A stretch of DNA of 64,000 nucleotides from Trichomonas vaginalis G3. Its lineage: Eukaryota > Parabasalia > Trichomonadida > Trichomonadidae. The position numbers and the translations under genes are program-made. Of the stretch, positions 1-9,894 are shown piece after piece. The notes under the pieces are model-generated. The model did not search any database. It had not been told where the DNA came from and saw only the letters and a program-made list of their open reading frames with translations. The stretch's first letter is position 1, and each line of letters opens with the position of its first letter. The DNA lies in contig NC_067207.1 in NCBI RefSeq assembly GCF_026262505.1, positions 9,144,082 through 9,208,081 on the forward strand, written 5' to 3'.

Positions 1-105
1 TATAAATTTGACTTCTCGGAAAATAAATTTGTTCATACAGAAACAAATCAACAAGAATCTATATAATGTACCGATATTATGATTTGCCTTTAAATATCGA
101 TTATT

Positions 106-111
106 TCATAT
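106..111 (+). promoter_or_regulatory. Trichomonad initiator (Inr), TCATAT
   Basis: TCATAT fits the TCA-Y-W-W initiator and lies 12 bases before the ATG at 124. A second match, TCACAA, at 142-147 lies 3 bases before the ATG at 151 and would give the MGC-starting form. Confidence 0.45.
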
Positions 112-123
112 CGAAATGAAGTT

Positions 124-399
124 ATGACGATAAAATCAAAATCACAAAAAATGGGTTGCATGCAGAGTTTTTGTACATTTAGGAAAAACCTTTTCGATGA
201 ACAGTATGAAATGTTAATGGCATCAAAACCTGCACCAATTTCTCTTGAAACAATCCCATTAGACCCAGAAGATTCTGATCCACCGTTATTTGCAATTGCA
301 AAATCAGATTCAGATGTTGTATCTGACCCTGAAAATTTAACGGATGAAGAACTTAATTTATATGCGGACCAACTTTCAAAGAATAGAAACAGAGTATAA
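124..399 (+). CDS. Small hypothetical protein, possibly N-acylated
   Basis: The 91-residue frame matches no family I recognise. Its tenth residue is a second Met (ATG at 151) that opens a protein starting MGCMQSFC. That pattern, Gly2, Cys3 and Ser6, is a typical N-myristoylation plus palmitoylation signal, so the functional protein may be the 82-residue form held at a membrane. The rest is acidic, with a Pro/Asp-rich middle and a C-terminal helix rich in Glu, Leu and Asn. Initiator-like motifs lie before both Met codons (106-111 and 142-147), so the start is not settled. The stop TAA overlaps a TAAA poly(A) signal. That it is a gene is likely; its function is unknown. Confidence 0.6.
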   Translation: MTIKSKSQKMGCMQSFCTFRKNLFDEQYEMLMASKPAPISLETIPLDPEDSDPPLFAIAKSDSDVVSDPENLTDEELNLYADQLSKNRNRV

Positions 400-971
400 A
401 TGATTTTACTTACTGTTGTTCTAGATTCAATTTAATAAAATAGTTCATGTTAATTTAATACAATAGCATTTTTTTCTTAAATAATAACCCAATTTTACTA
501 GTTTTCGGATATATTTCCTTATATTGTTTGGAAAATGAGGATATATACATAAAAATAAAGGTAAAGTATGTATTGGACACTTATATTCTCTTCTCATTAT
601 TAGAATTTAACTGAATAATCAGAGATTAATTTTTTTTTTGATAAAGAGATGTGAATAACTCTGATGCTTAAGTTTACTTTTTCCAGTTTGATCAGTTGAT
701 AAGCTAAACACCGGAAATCTGGAGTAAATTTTCGCCAGAAAAATTGGATTATGTCAAAATTGTTCCCGTGAAAGACATAGAAACCATTCAATTTTTGAAT
801 TAGAGACGGAATTATTTAAAACCAAATAGTATTGTGATAAATTTATTGTAGTTTAATGGAAAATATTTGCAATGGGAGTACGGGGTTTATGAAAATGAAT
901 GATCCAAAAATTTTTAAAATTTCAATGAGTATTGAATTGCTGAATCATTTTTCTTTCGGAACACCAAACAG
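400..971. other. Intergenic, AT-rich
   Basis: No gene is supported here. Short frames on both strands show no family match and no compositional bias. The only signal is an initiator-like TCATTT at 945-950 that serves the next gene. Confidence 0.6.
945..950 (+). promoter_or_regulatory. Initiator-like TCATTT before RhoGDI
   Basis: The motif lies 21 bases before the ATG at 972, at the long end of the usual spacing in Trichomonas genes. Confidence 0.4.
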
Positions 972-1391
972 ATGGAACAACAACCATTCTATATGGACCA
1001 AATTATTGTTTATAAGAAGGGTGAAGAGACTCCAATGCTAATTTCATCACATATCCCTGCTGGAAAGGATGTTGAATTTAATGAAAGAATGGTTTATCCA
1101 GAAGGCATCTGGAACGTTCTTAAACTTACATTTAAAGTTAATGCACCAGTTAAAGGAGTTGTTTGCCACAGAAAAGTCTACAAACTTGGAATTTGCGTAA
1201 ATACAGAAGATGAACCGATAGGAGATTTCGAGCCAAGAGAAGAACCATACTTCCACTTATTCCCAGAAGTAGAAACTCCATCTGGATTCTTTGTCAGAGG
1301 AATGTTTAATGTTGTATTAAAATTCACAGATGCCACAGGTAACACAATCTATACTATCAAATACCCATTCGAAATTGTTAAGAAAGTTTAA
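972..1391 (+). CDS. Rho GDP-dissociation inhibitor, short form
   Basis: This 139-residue protein matches the immunoglobulin-like domain of RhoGDI, which binds the prenyl group of Rho-family GTPases and keeps them soluble in the cytosol. The visible family features are a central strand rich in LKLTFKVN, the segment GDFEPREEPYFHLFP that corresponds to GSYGP-EEYEFLTP in animals, the motif PSGFFVRGMFNV that corresponds to PKGMLARGSYSI, and a final strand with Lys residues. Animal RhoGDIs have about 200 residues. Here the N-terminal regulatory arm that clamps the GTPase switch regions is absent or very short. The upstream frame at 856 is not in phase and does not supply it. The stop overlaps TAAA. 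Confidence 0.85.
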   Translation: MEQQPFYMDQIIVYKKGEETPMLISSHIPAGKDVEFNERMVYPEGIWNVLKLTFKVNAPVKGVVCHRKVYKLGICVNTEDEPIGDFEPREEPYFHLFPEVETPSGFFVRGMFNVVLKFTDATGNTIYTIKYPFEIVKKV

Positions 1392-1683
1392 ATGTATTGA
1401 ATATATTTTTTATTGAATAAAAATAGAGTTTAAAATCAATTTTGCAATCTTTTATTTTATTGCCACAACAATGGATTTTCTAATGACATAGAAGATTTTA
1501 CACAAATCATGAAATTTAACAAATTTTGAATAAATTTAACGATTATATTTGAGATTTTGCTAATGTCAAAGTGGAAATGATACATCATTTCGAGAGCTTT
1601 AGCTAATTCGAGAATAATGGTTATTAACATTTGCACGTTATTAATTTTTTTTTCTAAAAAAAATTTAGAATCGGTTTTCTAAA

Positions 1684-2874
1684 ATGAGCTCGCAGGAACC
1701 TCTTCTGGACGGCCTCACGCCCGAGGACGGCATTGAATTCTCCAAGAAGCACCAGTTGCCGCAGCTCCTTGCACACAACCCATTGTCTAATCCAAAAGGA
1801 ATGCATTATAATTGTGAAATTTGCTCACGCGAATCACATCTTCAGTGTTCATTGTGCAAGAGGACATTCTACTGCTGTGCCGAAGATCAAGAAATGGACT
1901 GGAAATCTGTACATTCCAAAATTTGCCCATACATTGCTGCTCTTCGTGCTCCTCCGCCAGTCTTGTCCACACAAGAGCAGAGATCTCAACGTGCAGAGAC
2001 AGTTATTCGCACAAAGAAACACGTTCTTGAGATTTGCAAGCAAGAAGCTTATAGACATCTTATAGAAAACGATCCACAGCTAGCTCATCCCGCCTGCATT
2101 CAAGCCTTACGTTATGCATCAGAAGTATACGGCAAAAACGCCATCGAACTCGTTCCTCCATATCTTTTACTTACAGAAGCAAATATTGCAGCCAAGTATT
2201 TCGATAAAGCAGAAGAAAACCTCTGCCAAGCTAAATGGATCTTAATTCAATATCCTAAAGCGGATCCATCTCTCAAATCTCAACTTTCAAGAAACTTCGG
2301 TAAATTATACACTTCGAAACTGCAATACGATAAAGCATTGAAGCACTTTGCATCAGATGTCTACTTTACAGCCCTCCAGAAGGGTCCAGATCATATAGAA
2401 ACCTCTGTAGGCTTCTATTTCATGGGAAACGTATTTATCGACAAACATGACAATAAGAGCGCGGTAGCCATTTTCGATAAAGTATTAACAATCTGGACGC
2501 CCTTCCTCCAGCAATGCATCGCTCCTGTTTTTAATGGCGGCCAAATTACTACTCCACCTGATTTTACGGAGACAAACTCAAAACTCGCTAGCCAGATTAT
2601 GAAAAAGATACGTAGTGCCCTTATCGAGATCCTTGGCCCAACACAAATAGCTGTGGCTCAGGCAATTTTCGCTCATGGATTACTTAAATGCGTTCTCGGA
2701 GAATGGAAGGACGCTTTCAGACTTCTCGCTCAGGCTTCTCAAATGTTCGAAGTTACGGCTGGTTCTGAGCATACTTTGACTCGTGAATCGCATCGCTACC
2801 TCCAGTTAGCTCAGAAGAAGAAGAAAGAGGAGACAATGGCGGAAGATGATGACGATGAAACACATTTTGAATAA
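1684..2874 (+). CDS. ZMYND12: MYND zinc-finger and TPR protein, ZMYND12-like
   Basis: The protein has 396 residues. Residues about 43-81 form a MYND zinc finger with the Cys pairs CEIC and CSLC, then YCC, and a final HSKIC. A helical TPR-type region follows, up to about residue 370. The stretch LVPPYLLLTEANIA with the following FDKAEENLCQAKWIL, and LSRNFGKLYTSKLQYDKA with SDVYFTA, align closely with what I recall of animal ZMYND12. ZMYND12 is an axonemal protein that works with TTC29 in inner dynein arm assembly, which fits a flagellated parasite. The C-terminus is a Lys run followed by an acidic tail. GC content is higher near the start than in the flanks. The stop overlaps TAAA. No clear TCA initiator is present directly upstream. 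Confidence 0.85.
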   Translation: MSSQEPLLDGLTPEDGIEFSKKHQLPQLLAHNPLSNPKGMHYNCEICSRESHLQCSLCKRTFYCCAEDQEMDWKSVHSKICPYIAALRAPPPVLSTQEQRSQRAETVIRTKKHVLEICKQEAYRHLIENDPQLAHPACIQALRYASEVYGKNAIELVPPYLLLTEANIAAKYFDKAEENLCQAKWILIQYPKADPSLKSQLSRNFGKLYTSKLQYDKALKHFASDVYFTALQKGPDHIETSVGFYFMGNVFIDKHDNKSAVAIFDKVLTIWTPFLQQCIAPVFNGGQITTPPDFTETNSKLASQIMKKIRSALIEILGPTQIAVAQAIFAHGLLKCVLGEWKDAFRLLAQASQMFEVTAGSEHTLTRESHRYLQLAQKKKKEETMAEDDDDETHFE

Positions 2875-3146
2875 ATTACTTTTTTTTTGCTTGATTTCTA
2901 ATAAAATAAATAAATCTTTTTTTAATCTCTTTTTTGATTAATCAAATTTAAAGTTTCTCTTATAAATCAGGGAGTAACAATTTACGAGATTGTTTCTCTC
3001 TCAAGTTTATCATAATTTACTAAATTAAAACTGAATAACAAGCAATTTAAGCTTGATATGATTTGTATTGATGAACTTTGATGATAAAAAACAATAAAAA
3101 AGGATATACTTTACTGGTGAATAATTTTTACTGAGAATTTGTAAAA

Positions 3147-5213
3147 TTAATTAAATTTGCAAGTCAAATCATTCCAATTAACGCTTCTGTCTATGTTCAT
3201 AAGAAATGACAGAGCTTTCTTGATCATTAGAGAAAATTCGGTCAAATTATTTTTGTACAGTGTTCTGAGGTACAAAATTCCTGCAACTGTTGCGGCGACT
3301 TTATGTCCGAACTTGGATTTTATTACTTGATTAATTCCCTCAAATTCATCCCATGAACCATCAACATTTTGATGATTAATCAAGTAAAGGCAAGGAATAG
3401 TTTTTTGTACTTTTGCTTGTGGAATTGCACTTGGTGTTTCTTTTTGAGAAATCTCTTCTGGAATTACATTGGATGGTGTTGCTTTTTGAGCTGCTTCAGG
3501 CTTTGATGCGATTGGAGTTCCTTTCTGATCAGCTGTAGATGCATCAGGTGTGATTGAATATTTATAGAATTTTTGAGGCTTTTCAGGCGGCTTTGACATC
3601 AATCTGTTGGCAACTTGACCATTGTCTGAATTGCATGGAACACCAGTGAAAGATGTGCATTTGCAAGGAACGCCTGAGGTAAGTGACAATTCAATACATT
3701 TTTGCTCGAGATTACGGTCAGGCTTGTGAGAAAGCATAGATTCATAATCATCAATTAGATTACGACTATATAATTGTTTCATTCCTAAGCTTTCATCACA
3801 TTTGGAAACAGGAATAGAAATGCTGACCTCTTCATTGTCAATGATTCCACTGATCACAACGTTATCAGTTTTGTCAGACTTAATGATAAAGTTTTGTGAA
3901 TTCTTTGAAAACAACGGTGGGCAAGGTGATGGCCACATTTCTGCGCGATTTCTTTCGCCTTGAAAACAAACATGCATTAAAGCATATGAAATAGCCGAAT
4001 TGAGTAACTCGATGACCTTCTCGTTGAGCTTCTCGCTTTCATCATCATCGACAAAAACGTAATTGCCACCACTCTTTTGGCTTACATTAATAATGAGATC
4101 TTTATCGGCTCCGGAACCTATTCCAATTGAAAAAATTCTGTTGTTGGTTCTATTCTCTTGTGCAAGGGCACATAGTTCATTTGTGTTTGAATCTTGGCCA
4201 TCTGTTAAGAGAAAAACTTGTTTAATAAAACCTTGTTTTGGTGTAAGTTCCATAACATATTTCAGTGGTGAAAGAATATCAGTACCGCCCATTTCGGCAT
4301 CGATATTGTTTAGCTGTTTCATGGCCTCTGAGACGTTTTCGTCAGTGTAATCACATGGATGGAGAGCAACTTCATAATCACTACCAAATTTTATAATTGA
4401 AAATCTGCATCCAATTGGTAGTGAATGCATAAAGATATTCAAGCATAATTTTGCATTTTGAATGCATGAGCCGCTCATAGAACCTGAACAATCGATTATG
4501 AAATAAAATTCGGAATTTGAATGCACTTTTGTTTCAAAGTATGTGAATGTACTAATGGCTATATATCCATCACTCCAAATTGCAATATTATTGTCTTTAT
4601 CTTTGATTTGGGTTTCAATTGTTATTGATTCATCATTAGGGAACTCTTTTGTCGCAAATATAACATTGTGTGGATCAATAACATTTATTGTTCCTCTTAC
4701 CGAATTAATAATTTCTTTTAATTCACTTAAAGTCTTGACATGTATTGAGAATTCGAAATTTTCTGGCCTTTGATAAGTAAATGGACCATAAATCCCTTTA
4801 TTGGATAGAGGGAATGTGTAAATAAATCCATTTTCATTAGCCATAGCCATGAAAGAGACTTTGTGATGAATTTCAATTGTCTTGTTTGGTCCAATGCTTC
4901 CCAAGAAGAAGGAGTTAAGTCCATTACCTTCATATTGTTGAATCTTTGACACATTAGTCACATCCTGAGCTTCATATTGGTGGCAAATTTTTGGTTTGAT
5001 CTCGTTCCTGTCAACAATGAATAGATAATCATAAGTAGTAACATGAAGCTGTTTAGGTATGCAGTAAAAGATGTCGGTATTGGTGCCTGAATTGTTTGTA
5101 AAGACTTGTTTAATGGTATACTTAAGAACCGTGTCTTGCTGGATGCCATTAATGCTTAAACTGGAATATGAAAGTCTTCCACTTCCATTTGCAATGATTG
5201 CTTCTCCAAGCAT
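3147..5213 (-). CDS. VIT and VWA domain protein
   Basis: The protein has 688 residues. Residues about 10-140 resemble a vault protein/inter-alpha-trypsin (VIT) domain. Residues about 233-400 form a von Willebrand A domain with a complete-looking MIDAS metal site: IIDCSGSMSGS gives the DxSxS motif, and a later LLTDGQDSN gives the Asp. After a beta-rich region comes a Thr/Pro/Lys-rich linker with imperfect repeats around KGTP, KATP and KETP. The C-terminal segment HQNVDGSWDEF resembles the tail of VWA5A-type proteins. There is no signal peptide or membrane segment, so a cytosolic scaffold or adhesion-type role is likely. An initiator TCATTT lies just upstream of the ATG. Confidence 0.85.
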   Translation of the reverse strand: MLGEAIIANGSGRLSYSSLSINGIQQDTVLKYTIKQVFTNNSGTNTDIFYCIPKQLHVTTYDYLFIVDRNEIKPKICHQYEAQDVTNVSKIQQYEGNGLNSFFLGSIGPNKTIEIHHKVSFMAMANENGFIYTFPLSNKGIYGPFTYQRPENFEFSIHVKTLSELKEIINSVRGTINVIDPHNVIFATKEFPNDESITIETQIKDKDNNIAIWSDGYIAISTFTYFETKVHSNSEFYFIIDCSGSMSGSCIQNAKLCLNIFMHSLPIGCRFSIIKFGSDYEVALHPCDYTDENVSEAMKQLNNIDAEMGGTDILSPLKYVMELTPKQGFIKQVFLLTDGQDSNTNELCALAQENRTNNRIFSIGIGSGADKDLIINVSQKSGGNYVFVDDDESEKLNEKVIELLNSAISYALMHVCFQGERNRAEMWPSPCPPLFSKNSQNFIIKSDKTDNVVISGIIDNEEVSISIPVSKCDESLGMKQLYSRNLIDDYESMLSHKPDRNLEQKCIELSLTSGVPCKCTSFTGVPCNSDNGQVANRLMSKPPEKPQKFYKYSITPDASTADQKGTPIASKPEAAQKATPSNVIPEEISQKETPSAIPQAKVQKTIPCLYLINHQNVDGSWDEFEGINQVIKSKFGHKVAATVAGILYLRTLYKNNLTEFSLMIKKALSFLMNIDRSVNWNDLTCKFN

Positions 5214-6176
5214 TATATTAAAATGAAATATAATTCAATTTTTTTTCATAGAGTCGGCGTCTTTTCAAAATTTGAATAGTCAAACAATTACCCTCAAAAT
5301 TTAAATATTCCAGCATATGCAAATAATATAAAATATTATTACAATTCTTTATGCATAACAGACTAAAAAAATATTTTATTAGAAATTTCATGAATACTCA
5401 GAACAAATTTCAATTTTCCAGATAGCAAAGTAAAGCATCATTATCCAAAAAAATATATAAAATTTGATCATAAATAAAATCGTTTTAAATTACTTCTTCA
5501 TTTAAATTATAACAATTATTTTTGGTTTTATATTTTTTTGGATCAAATCCATTTTAATAGAATTTATATACTATTCATCTATTAGTAAACACTACCGTAT
5601 ATTATTTTTTAAGCTATCTTATTTTTTGAAATTTTATTCAAACCTTTGGTCGCAAGAAGAATTGCATGATAAATAAAAACATTTAATCAAAGTCAATTTT
5701 ATTTTTCATATTCAAATGGACTGAGTGTTAACATTTAACATTTTTTGCTAATTGTCGTCAAAAATTAGGCGTAAAGCAAAAATTGATATTTCATATGGTT
5801 TTATGATAGATAAGCATTATATTCCCACTCATTATATTCGTAAATTTTGAGGTTTATCCTTCGCTTTTAAGATCATTGAATTTGATTTTTATATAAAATA
5901 GTTATATATTAGAAAATAATATTATCAAAAACATCTGGAAAACACTTGTGAGAATTATCAGCAACTAACAAAAAAAATTTTAAATAAAAATGTCATAAAT
6001 TGTTGATATCTCGGTTCACTAAAATGTCGAGATACAGGCCAACGAAAGCAAGTTTGGTTTATGCTTGAAATAAAAGAATAGAAACTTTTTTTATAAAATA
6101 AACTAGTTTATTAATAATGAATAAAAAACTTAAAACATATAAAACAAAAATATATCTAAAAAATAAAAATAAAAAC
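5214..6176. other. Long AT-rich intergenic region
   Basis: About 960 bases without a supportable gene on either strand. Homopolymer A and T runs are frequent. One short inverted repeat (ATCTCG...CGAGAT, about 6006-6032) could form a small hairpin, but I see nothing that makes it an RNA gene. Confidence 0.6.
5221..5226 (-). promoter_or_regulatory. Inr TCATTT for the VIT-VWA gene
   Basis: On the minus strand the motif TCATTT sits 7 bases before the ATG at 5213, the usual Trichomonas spacing. Confidence 0.7.
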
Positions 6177-8375
6177 TTATTCAGAAGTAGCCTTTGCCTT
6201 TGCTGCTTTTTGTTTTGGTTTCTTTCTGTTTGATTTAAGTGGAGGAAGGCTCAACAACTCGAATTTACTTTCCTCCAAATCTCTTGGCGTGATTCTATTT
6301 GAAGGAGTCAAAGTTGTTGATCTCGTCATTGTTTGAGCAATTTCATTTGCTCTCCTTAATTTTTCTCTGTTCCACAATCTCTCCTTATCATTTACAATGT
6401 TCTTTATGTTCTCTACCTTGTGTAATTTGTTTTCCAAAGGCAATCTTTCTCTTGCTCTTTTATTTTGGAAGTTTTGGACTTTGACTTTAGAAGCTGCGTC
6501 AAAAGTATTTAATTCATCACTTTGTCTTTGCATCAACAACTTCTGGGACTCATTGAATCTTGTCTGCATCACTTCGTGGTTCATCATCTCTTCTTTCGCT
6601 TTCTGTTCATTAGCAATCACTTCAATTGCACCGGCTTCTTCAAATCTGCATTGCAACAAAAGAGATTTCATTTGAGCACGCATTGTTGAGATGGAACTAC
6701 TCACGTGATTGAACATCTTCATCATCTGGTCGCTGTTCCAGAGTTTCTCGTGGTCGTCGAGCTCTTTCTCGTGCTTCTCGACGAGCTGGTTCCTTTGATC
6801 TTGGATTTTGTCTTCGAGTTCTTTCGTTTGCTTCTTTGTCTCTTTGTCAAAATCATCAAGTAACTTTTTAAGTTCGTCTTCTTGTTCTTTCGTGCTGTTT
6901 TGGGCTGATTGCTGTGCATTGATCTTACGCTGCTTAAGCTGCATGTCTTGGATGTGTAAAATGACTTTGTTTACCGTGGCTCCTTCTTTGAATTTGTGAT
7001 CTTGGATTTTAGCCTTCCTGTCTTCACTCAAACTGTAGATAGCTTGGGTGTAGATCTCATCAGGAACTACAGGAAGAGTTTCTAGCTTAAGGGCTTTAGC
7101 CTTTATCTCTAATGCTTGCTTTGAAACTTCAGGAGCTTTGAAAACAGGCATGGAGCGTCGGAAAGCAAATGGATCGGCTGTACGTGGTGGTATTGGCCTG
7201 CGGGAACGTTGGGTTGATGAACCACGAGGAGATCTGATCGGAGATTCTTCTTCGTTTTCGTCATTGTTGGCTGGTTCTTCGGGCTCGTGTACTCCAACGG
7301 AAATATGAATTTCCTGTGGGTCTTCTTTGTTGTCAACTGCAACAATTGGGACTTCTTTATCTTGATTAGCTTCTTCCTGGCCGTTTGATGGATTTTCCTT
7401 TTGTTCATCATTTCCTTGCTGGTTTTCTTTTAGTTCAGGGCCGTTTTCGTCAGGTTTCTGCAAAGCATCTGTAATAATTGAAGATAATGGACCAGATTTC
7501 TCTTGCTGAGCCTTGTCGTTGCTTTCTTCGCCTTCCTGCTTTGGTTTATCTGCTTCTTCTTGAGGTTTTGTCAATCCATTTGTGATAATACTGGAAAGTG
7601 GACCTTGTTTTTCTGGATCTGCAGAGTTTCCGGTTTTGAGATCACGATTCTTAGCTGATGCATCCTTTTCATCCTCTTCTTCTTCGTAATACTCATATTC
7701 ATCGTCACTTTTCTTTTCTTTTGATGCATTTTCTGCATTTTCAGTATTATTTGCGTTTTCTTCTGGCTTGGGTTGCTCTTTTTCTTGATCTTCTTGTTGT
7801 TTTTCTACATTTTGATTTTCATTTTCGTTTTTAGCTTCTGTAGCTTCTGTTTCCTCAGATTTTGGAGCAGTTTCTCCTTCAGGGGTAATTTCTCGTGCCT
7901 CAACTTTTGCTTCTTCAACTGGATTTTCTGCATTATTCTCTGCTTGTTTTTCTTCTTGTTGATTTTCTGTATTTGGCTCTTGGTTTTGTTGAGTTTCTGT
8001 ATTTTGTTCCTGTGAAACTTCAACAGGTTGATCATTTGGCTGATCTTTGTGTTCTTCTTGAGTAACTTCGATATTTTCTGGTTCTTTTTGTTCTGCAGCG
8101 TTTTCTTCATGATGTTGTTCACTTTCTTGAGGAGTTTGATTTTCTGTGACATTGTTATTTTCATTATTTTCAGTTTTTTCTTGATCATTTGATTGAGCAA
8201 CTTCTGGTTGATCATTATTTTGATCTTGTGCTGTTTCATTTTGCTCAGAGGCTGGTGGAGGATTTTCATTGACAGCTTCTGTTTGTTCTACTTGATCCTG
8301 AGCTTCGTTTTGCTCTCCTTGTGCATTGGCGGCAGTTTCTGCAGCCGGAACTTCAACATTCTCTCCTTCAGTCAT
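6177..8375 (-). CDS. Acidic low-complexity and coiled-coil protein
   Basis: The 732-residue protein has two parts. Residues 1 to about 370 are low complexity and dominated by Glu, Gln, Asn, Ala and Pro. A module of the type GPLSSIIT-LQKP occurs twice inside it (around residues 258-272 and 295-310). From about 430 to 700 it is a charged coiled coil, for example LKKLLDDFDKETKKQ and later HKVENIKNIVNDKERLW. The C-terminus is basic (SNRKKPKQKAAKAKA). Between them a Ser/Arg/Pro-rich hinge contains SPIRSPRGSS. I recognise no family. The layout suits a cytoskeletal or axoneme-associated scaffold, which is inference from composition only. A good initiator precedes the start. Confidence 0.8.
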   Translation of the reverse strand: MTEGENVEVPAAETAANAQGEQNEAQDQVEQTEAVNENPPPASEQNETAQDQNNDQPEVAQSNDQEKTENNENNNVTENQTPQESEQHHEENAAEQKEPENIEVTQEEHKDQPNDQPVEVSQEQNTETQQNQEPNTENQQEEKQAENNAENPVEEAKVEAREITPEGETAPKSEETEATEAKNENENQNVEKQQEDQEKEQPKPEENANNTENAENASKEKKSDDEYEYYEEEEDEKDASAKNRDLKTGNSADPEKQGPLSSIITNGLTKPQEEADKPKQEGEESNDKAQQEKSGPLSSIITDALQKPDENGPELKENQQGNDEQKENPSNGQEEANQDKEVPIVAVDNKEDPQEIHISVGVHEPEEPANNDENEEESPIRSPRGSSTQRSRRPIPPRTADPFAFRRSMPVFKAPEVSKQALEIKAKALKLETLPVVPDEIYTQAIYSLSEDRKAKIQDHKFKEGATVNKVILHIQDMQLKQRKINAQQSAQNSTKEQEDELKKLLDDFDKETKKQTKELEDKIQDQRNQLVEKHEKELDDHEKLWNSDQMMKMFNHVSSSISTMRAQMKSLLLQCRFEEAGAIEVIANEQKAKEEMMNHEVMQTRFNESQKLLMQRQSDELNTFDAASKVKVQNFQNKRARERLPLENKLHKVENIKNIVNDKERLWNREKLRRANEIAQTMTRSTTLTPSNRITPRDLEESKFELLSLPPLKSNRKKPKQKAAKAKATSE

Positions 8376-8379
8376 CTAA

Positions 8380-8385
8380 AAATGA
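8380..8385 (-). promoter_or_regulatory. Inr TCATTT for the coiled-coil gene
   Basis: Minus-strand TCATTT, 4 bases before the ATG at 8375. A second TCATTT lies about 20 bases further upstream. Confidence 0.7.
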
Positions 8386-8640
8386 TACTAACGGTATTAA
8401 AATGACGGGGGAATACACACCTCTCAAATTTGTGTTTACATCTTCCCCAAAATAAAATGTTAATTCAGATTTCAAGGTGAATAATAAAAATCTAGCTTCT
8501 TTATGCACAGTAAAGTTTAATATGCTTTAAAATAAACTAAATATTTTAAAATCGGATTTTTTCGAATCAAAATTAGAGTAATAGCTAATAGTAGTTAAAT
8601 TACTATTGAAAAACATTCAAAAATTTATTGTAATTGCGCT

Positions 8641-9135
8641 TTATTTAAGACAAGGTAAAATGATATCTAAAATAATACCTAATATGAGAACGCATGTTAA
8701 ACCAACATTCACTGGAAATGTTTTTTCGCAATAATCCTGTGAAAGAGCTGCATAACGACAGAATCCCTTTTTAGAATTAATATTGATTTCAATGGTAATC
8801 ATTAATGCGCTTACAAGGCAGCAGCTCATTAGTCCAACCCAAGAAATGATACTTCCAATGCACCCACAGCATTCGAAATTCCAAAAAATGAACCAAACAA
8901 ACCATGCAATAAGTCCAAAATTAACGAAGAATACTGCTGCAATAACCATACTAAAAAGTTTTTTGAATGTGTCTGTTCTAAATAAATCTAGCTGGTCGTT
9001 TAATTTGTTTCCCCAATGAATGTAGAAAATGTCAATGCCTATAAGTCCACCAATTGTTGCAATAAAAGCAATAATGGCGACAACTTTCGTTCCTCCTGAT
9101 GATTTCTTGAAGAAATCAGTTAACTTGCAGCCCAT
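8641..9135 (-). CDS. Four-helix membrane protein, possibly N-acylated
   Basis: The protein has 164 residues and four hydrophobic segments, at about 18-40, 61-86, 90-114 and 142-163. The N-terminus MGCKLT has Gly2, Cys3 and Thr6, a possible myristoylation/palmitoylation signal. Cysteines cluster in the loop between helices two and three (ECCGC) and in the last loop, which has Cys residues in CRYAALSQDYC. The helix number suggests a tetraspanin- or claudin-like topology, but the diagnostic CCG in the large loop is not placed as in tetraspanins, so no family is assigned. The stop overlaps TAAA and an initiator lies 6 bases upstream. Confidence 0.75.
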   Translation of the reverse strand: MGCKLTDFFKKSSGGTKVVAIIAFIATIGGLIGIDIFYIHWGNKLNDQLDLFRTDTFKKLFSMVIAAVFFVNFGLIAWFVWFIFWNFECCGCIGSIISWVGLMSCCLVSALMITIEININSKKGFCRYAALSQDYCEKTFPVNVGLTCVLILGIILDIILPCLK

Positions 9136-9141
9136 TTATCA

Positions 9142-9147
9142 AAATGA
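9142..9147 (-). promoter_or_regulatory. Inr TCATTT for the membrane protein gene
   Basis: Minus-strand TCATTT, 6 bases before the ATG at 9135. Confidence 0.7.
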
Positions 9148-9880
9148 GTTTTCTTTTGAGAGGATGAAGATAATTAAAAATTTTATTTCTTCGATAATTC
9201 TTTCTAAATCAGCAGATGATAAAATTGAATTATTTTCCCAAAATAATTTTTATGATTTTCAATAGGATCTCAATTTTTATTATGAACTCATAATGGAGAA
9301 AAGTATTTCTAACCTAACTTATATGGATTTTTGAATTTTATTCGAAGATTTTTAAAATTGAGAGATTATTTCAAAAATTTAATTAAAATTTGACATAATC
9401 TTTTTTCTTTGCAAATTTTATCATTCACTGAATCGACAGATAATTGAGCGCTAGCAATTTGTACAATATATATAGGATAGTTAGGTATAATTATAAAATC
9501 AAAAAAATTTCGGAAAAGTGTAATCCTCCAGAATACGATTATTTTCCTTCAAATATGGATCTGTATTTGAGTCAAAAATAATCGTATGTAAGAGAATATA
9601 CATAGATATTGAGCAAGGACAAGTTATTTTATTAATGTCATATCCATATAGAATTATATTAAAATAAAGTAGTATATATACTACTAAATAACTTGGTAAC
9701 AACAACAACAAAAAAAAAAATCATAAAGCATCCTTATATTTAACTTTTAGAGAAAGAAAATAGCTCATTTCATCATTCTTCATTAATGAAGGCATTACAG
9801 GGCTTTGCATCAATAATCTTCCTTTGCACTTGGAACTAGTTTATCAGTTTTTTTCCCTATCAAATAAGACACAGTTTTTG

Positions 9881-9886
9881 TCACTT
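9881..9886 (+). promoter_or_regulatory. Inr TCACTT for the ankyrin gene
   Basis: TCACTT fits the initiator and lies 8 bases before the ATG at 9895. Confidence 0.65.
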
Positions 9887-9894
9887 CTTCTTTC

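Larger units (their letters stand above)
9136..9894. other. Intergenic, AT-rich
   Basis: No gene is supported. A 70-codon minus-strand frame (9499-9711) has no recognisable domain and odd composition. An A9 run and short CAA repeats lie near 9700. Confidence 0.55.

Noticed and set aside
600-791. Minus-strand gene in the first intergenic region
   Set aside because: No initiator, domain or coding bias.
6006-6032. Small structured RNA gene
   Set aside because: Only one six-base inverted repeat; no promoter, terminator or family resemblance.
8641-9135. Tetraspanin
   Set aside because: Four helices are present, but the CCG motif and Cys pattern of the large loop are not in the right place.
9499-9711. 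Small membrane protein on the minus strand
   Set aside because: No initiator; the hydrophobic look comes from AT-rich sequence, and it has no family match.
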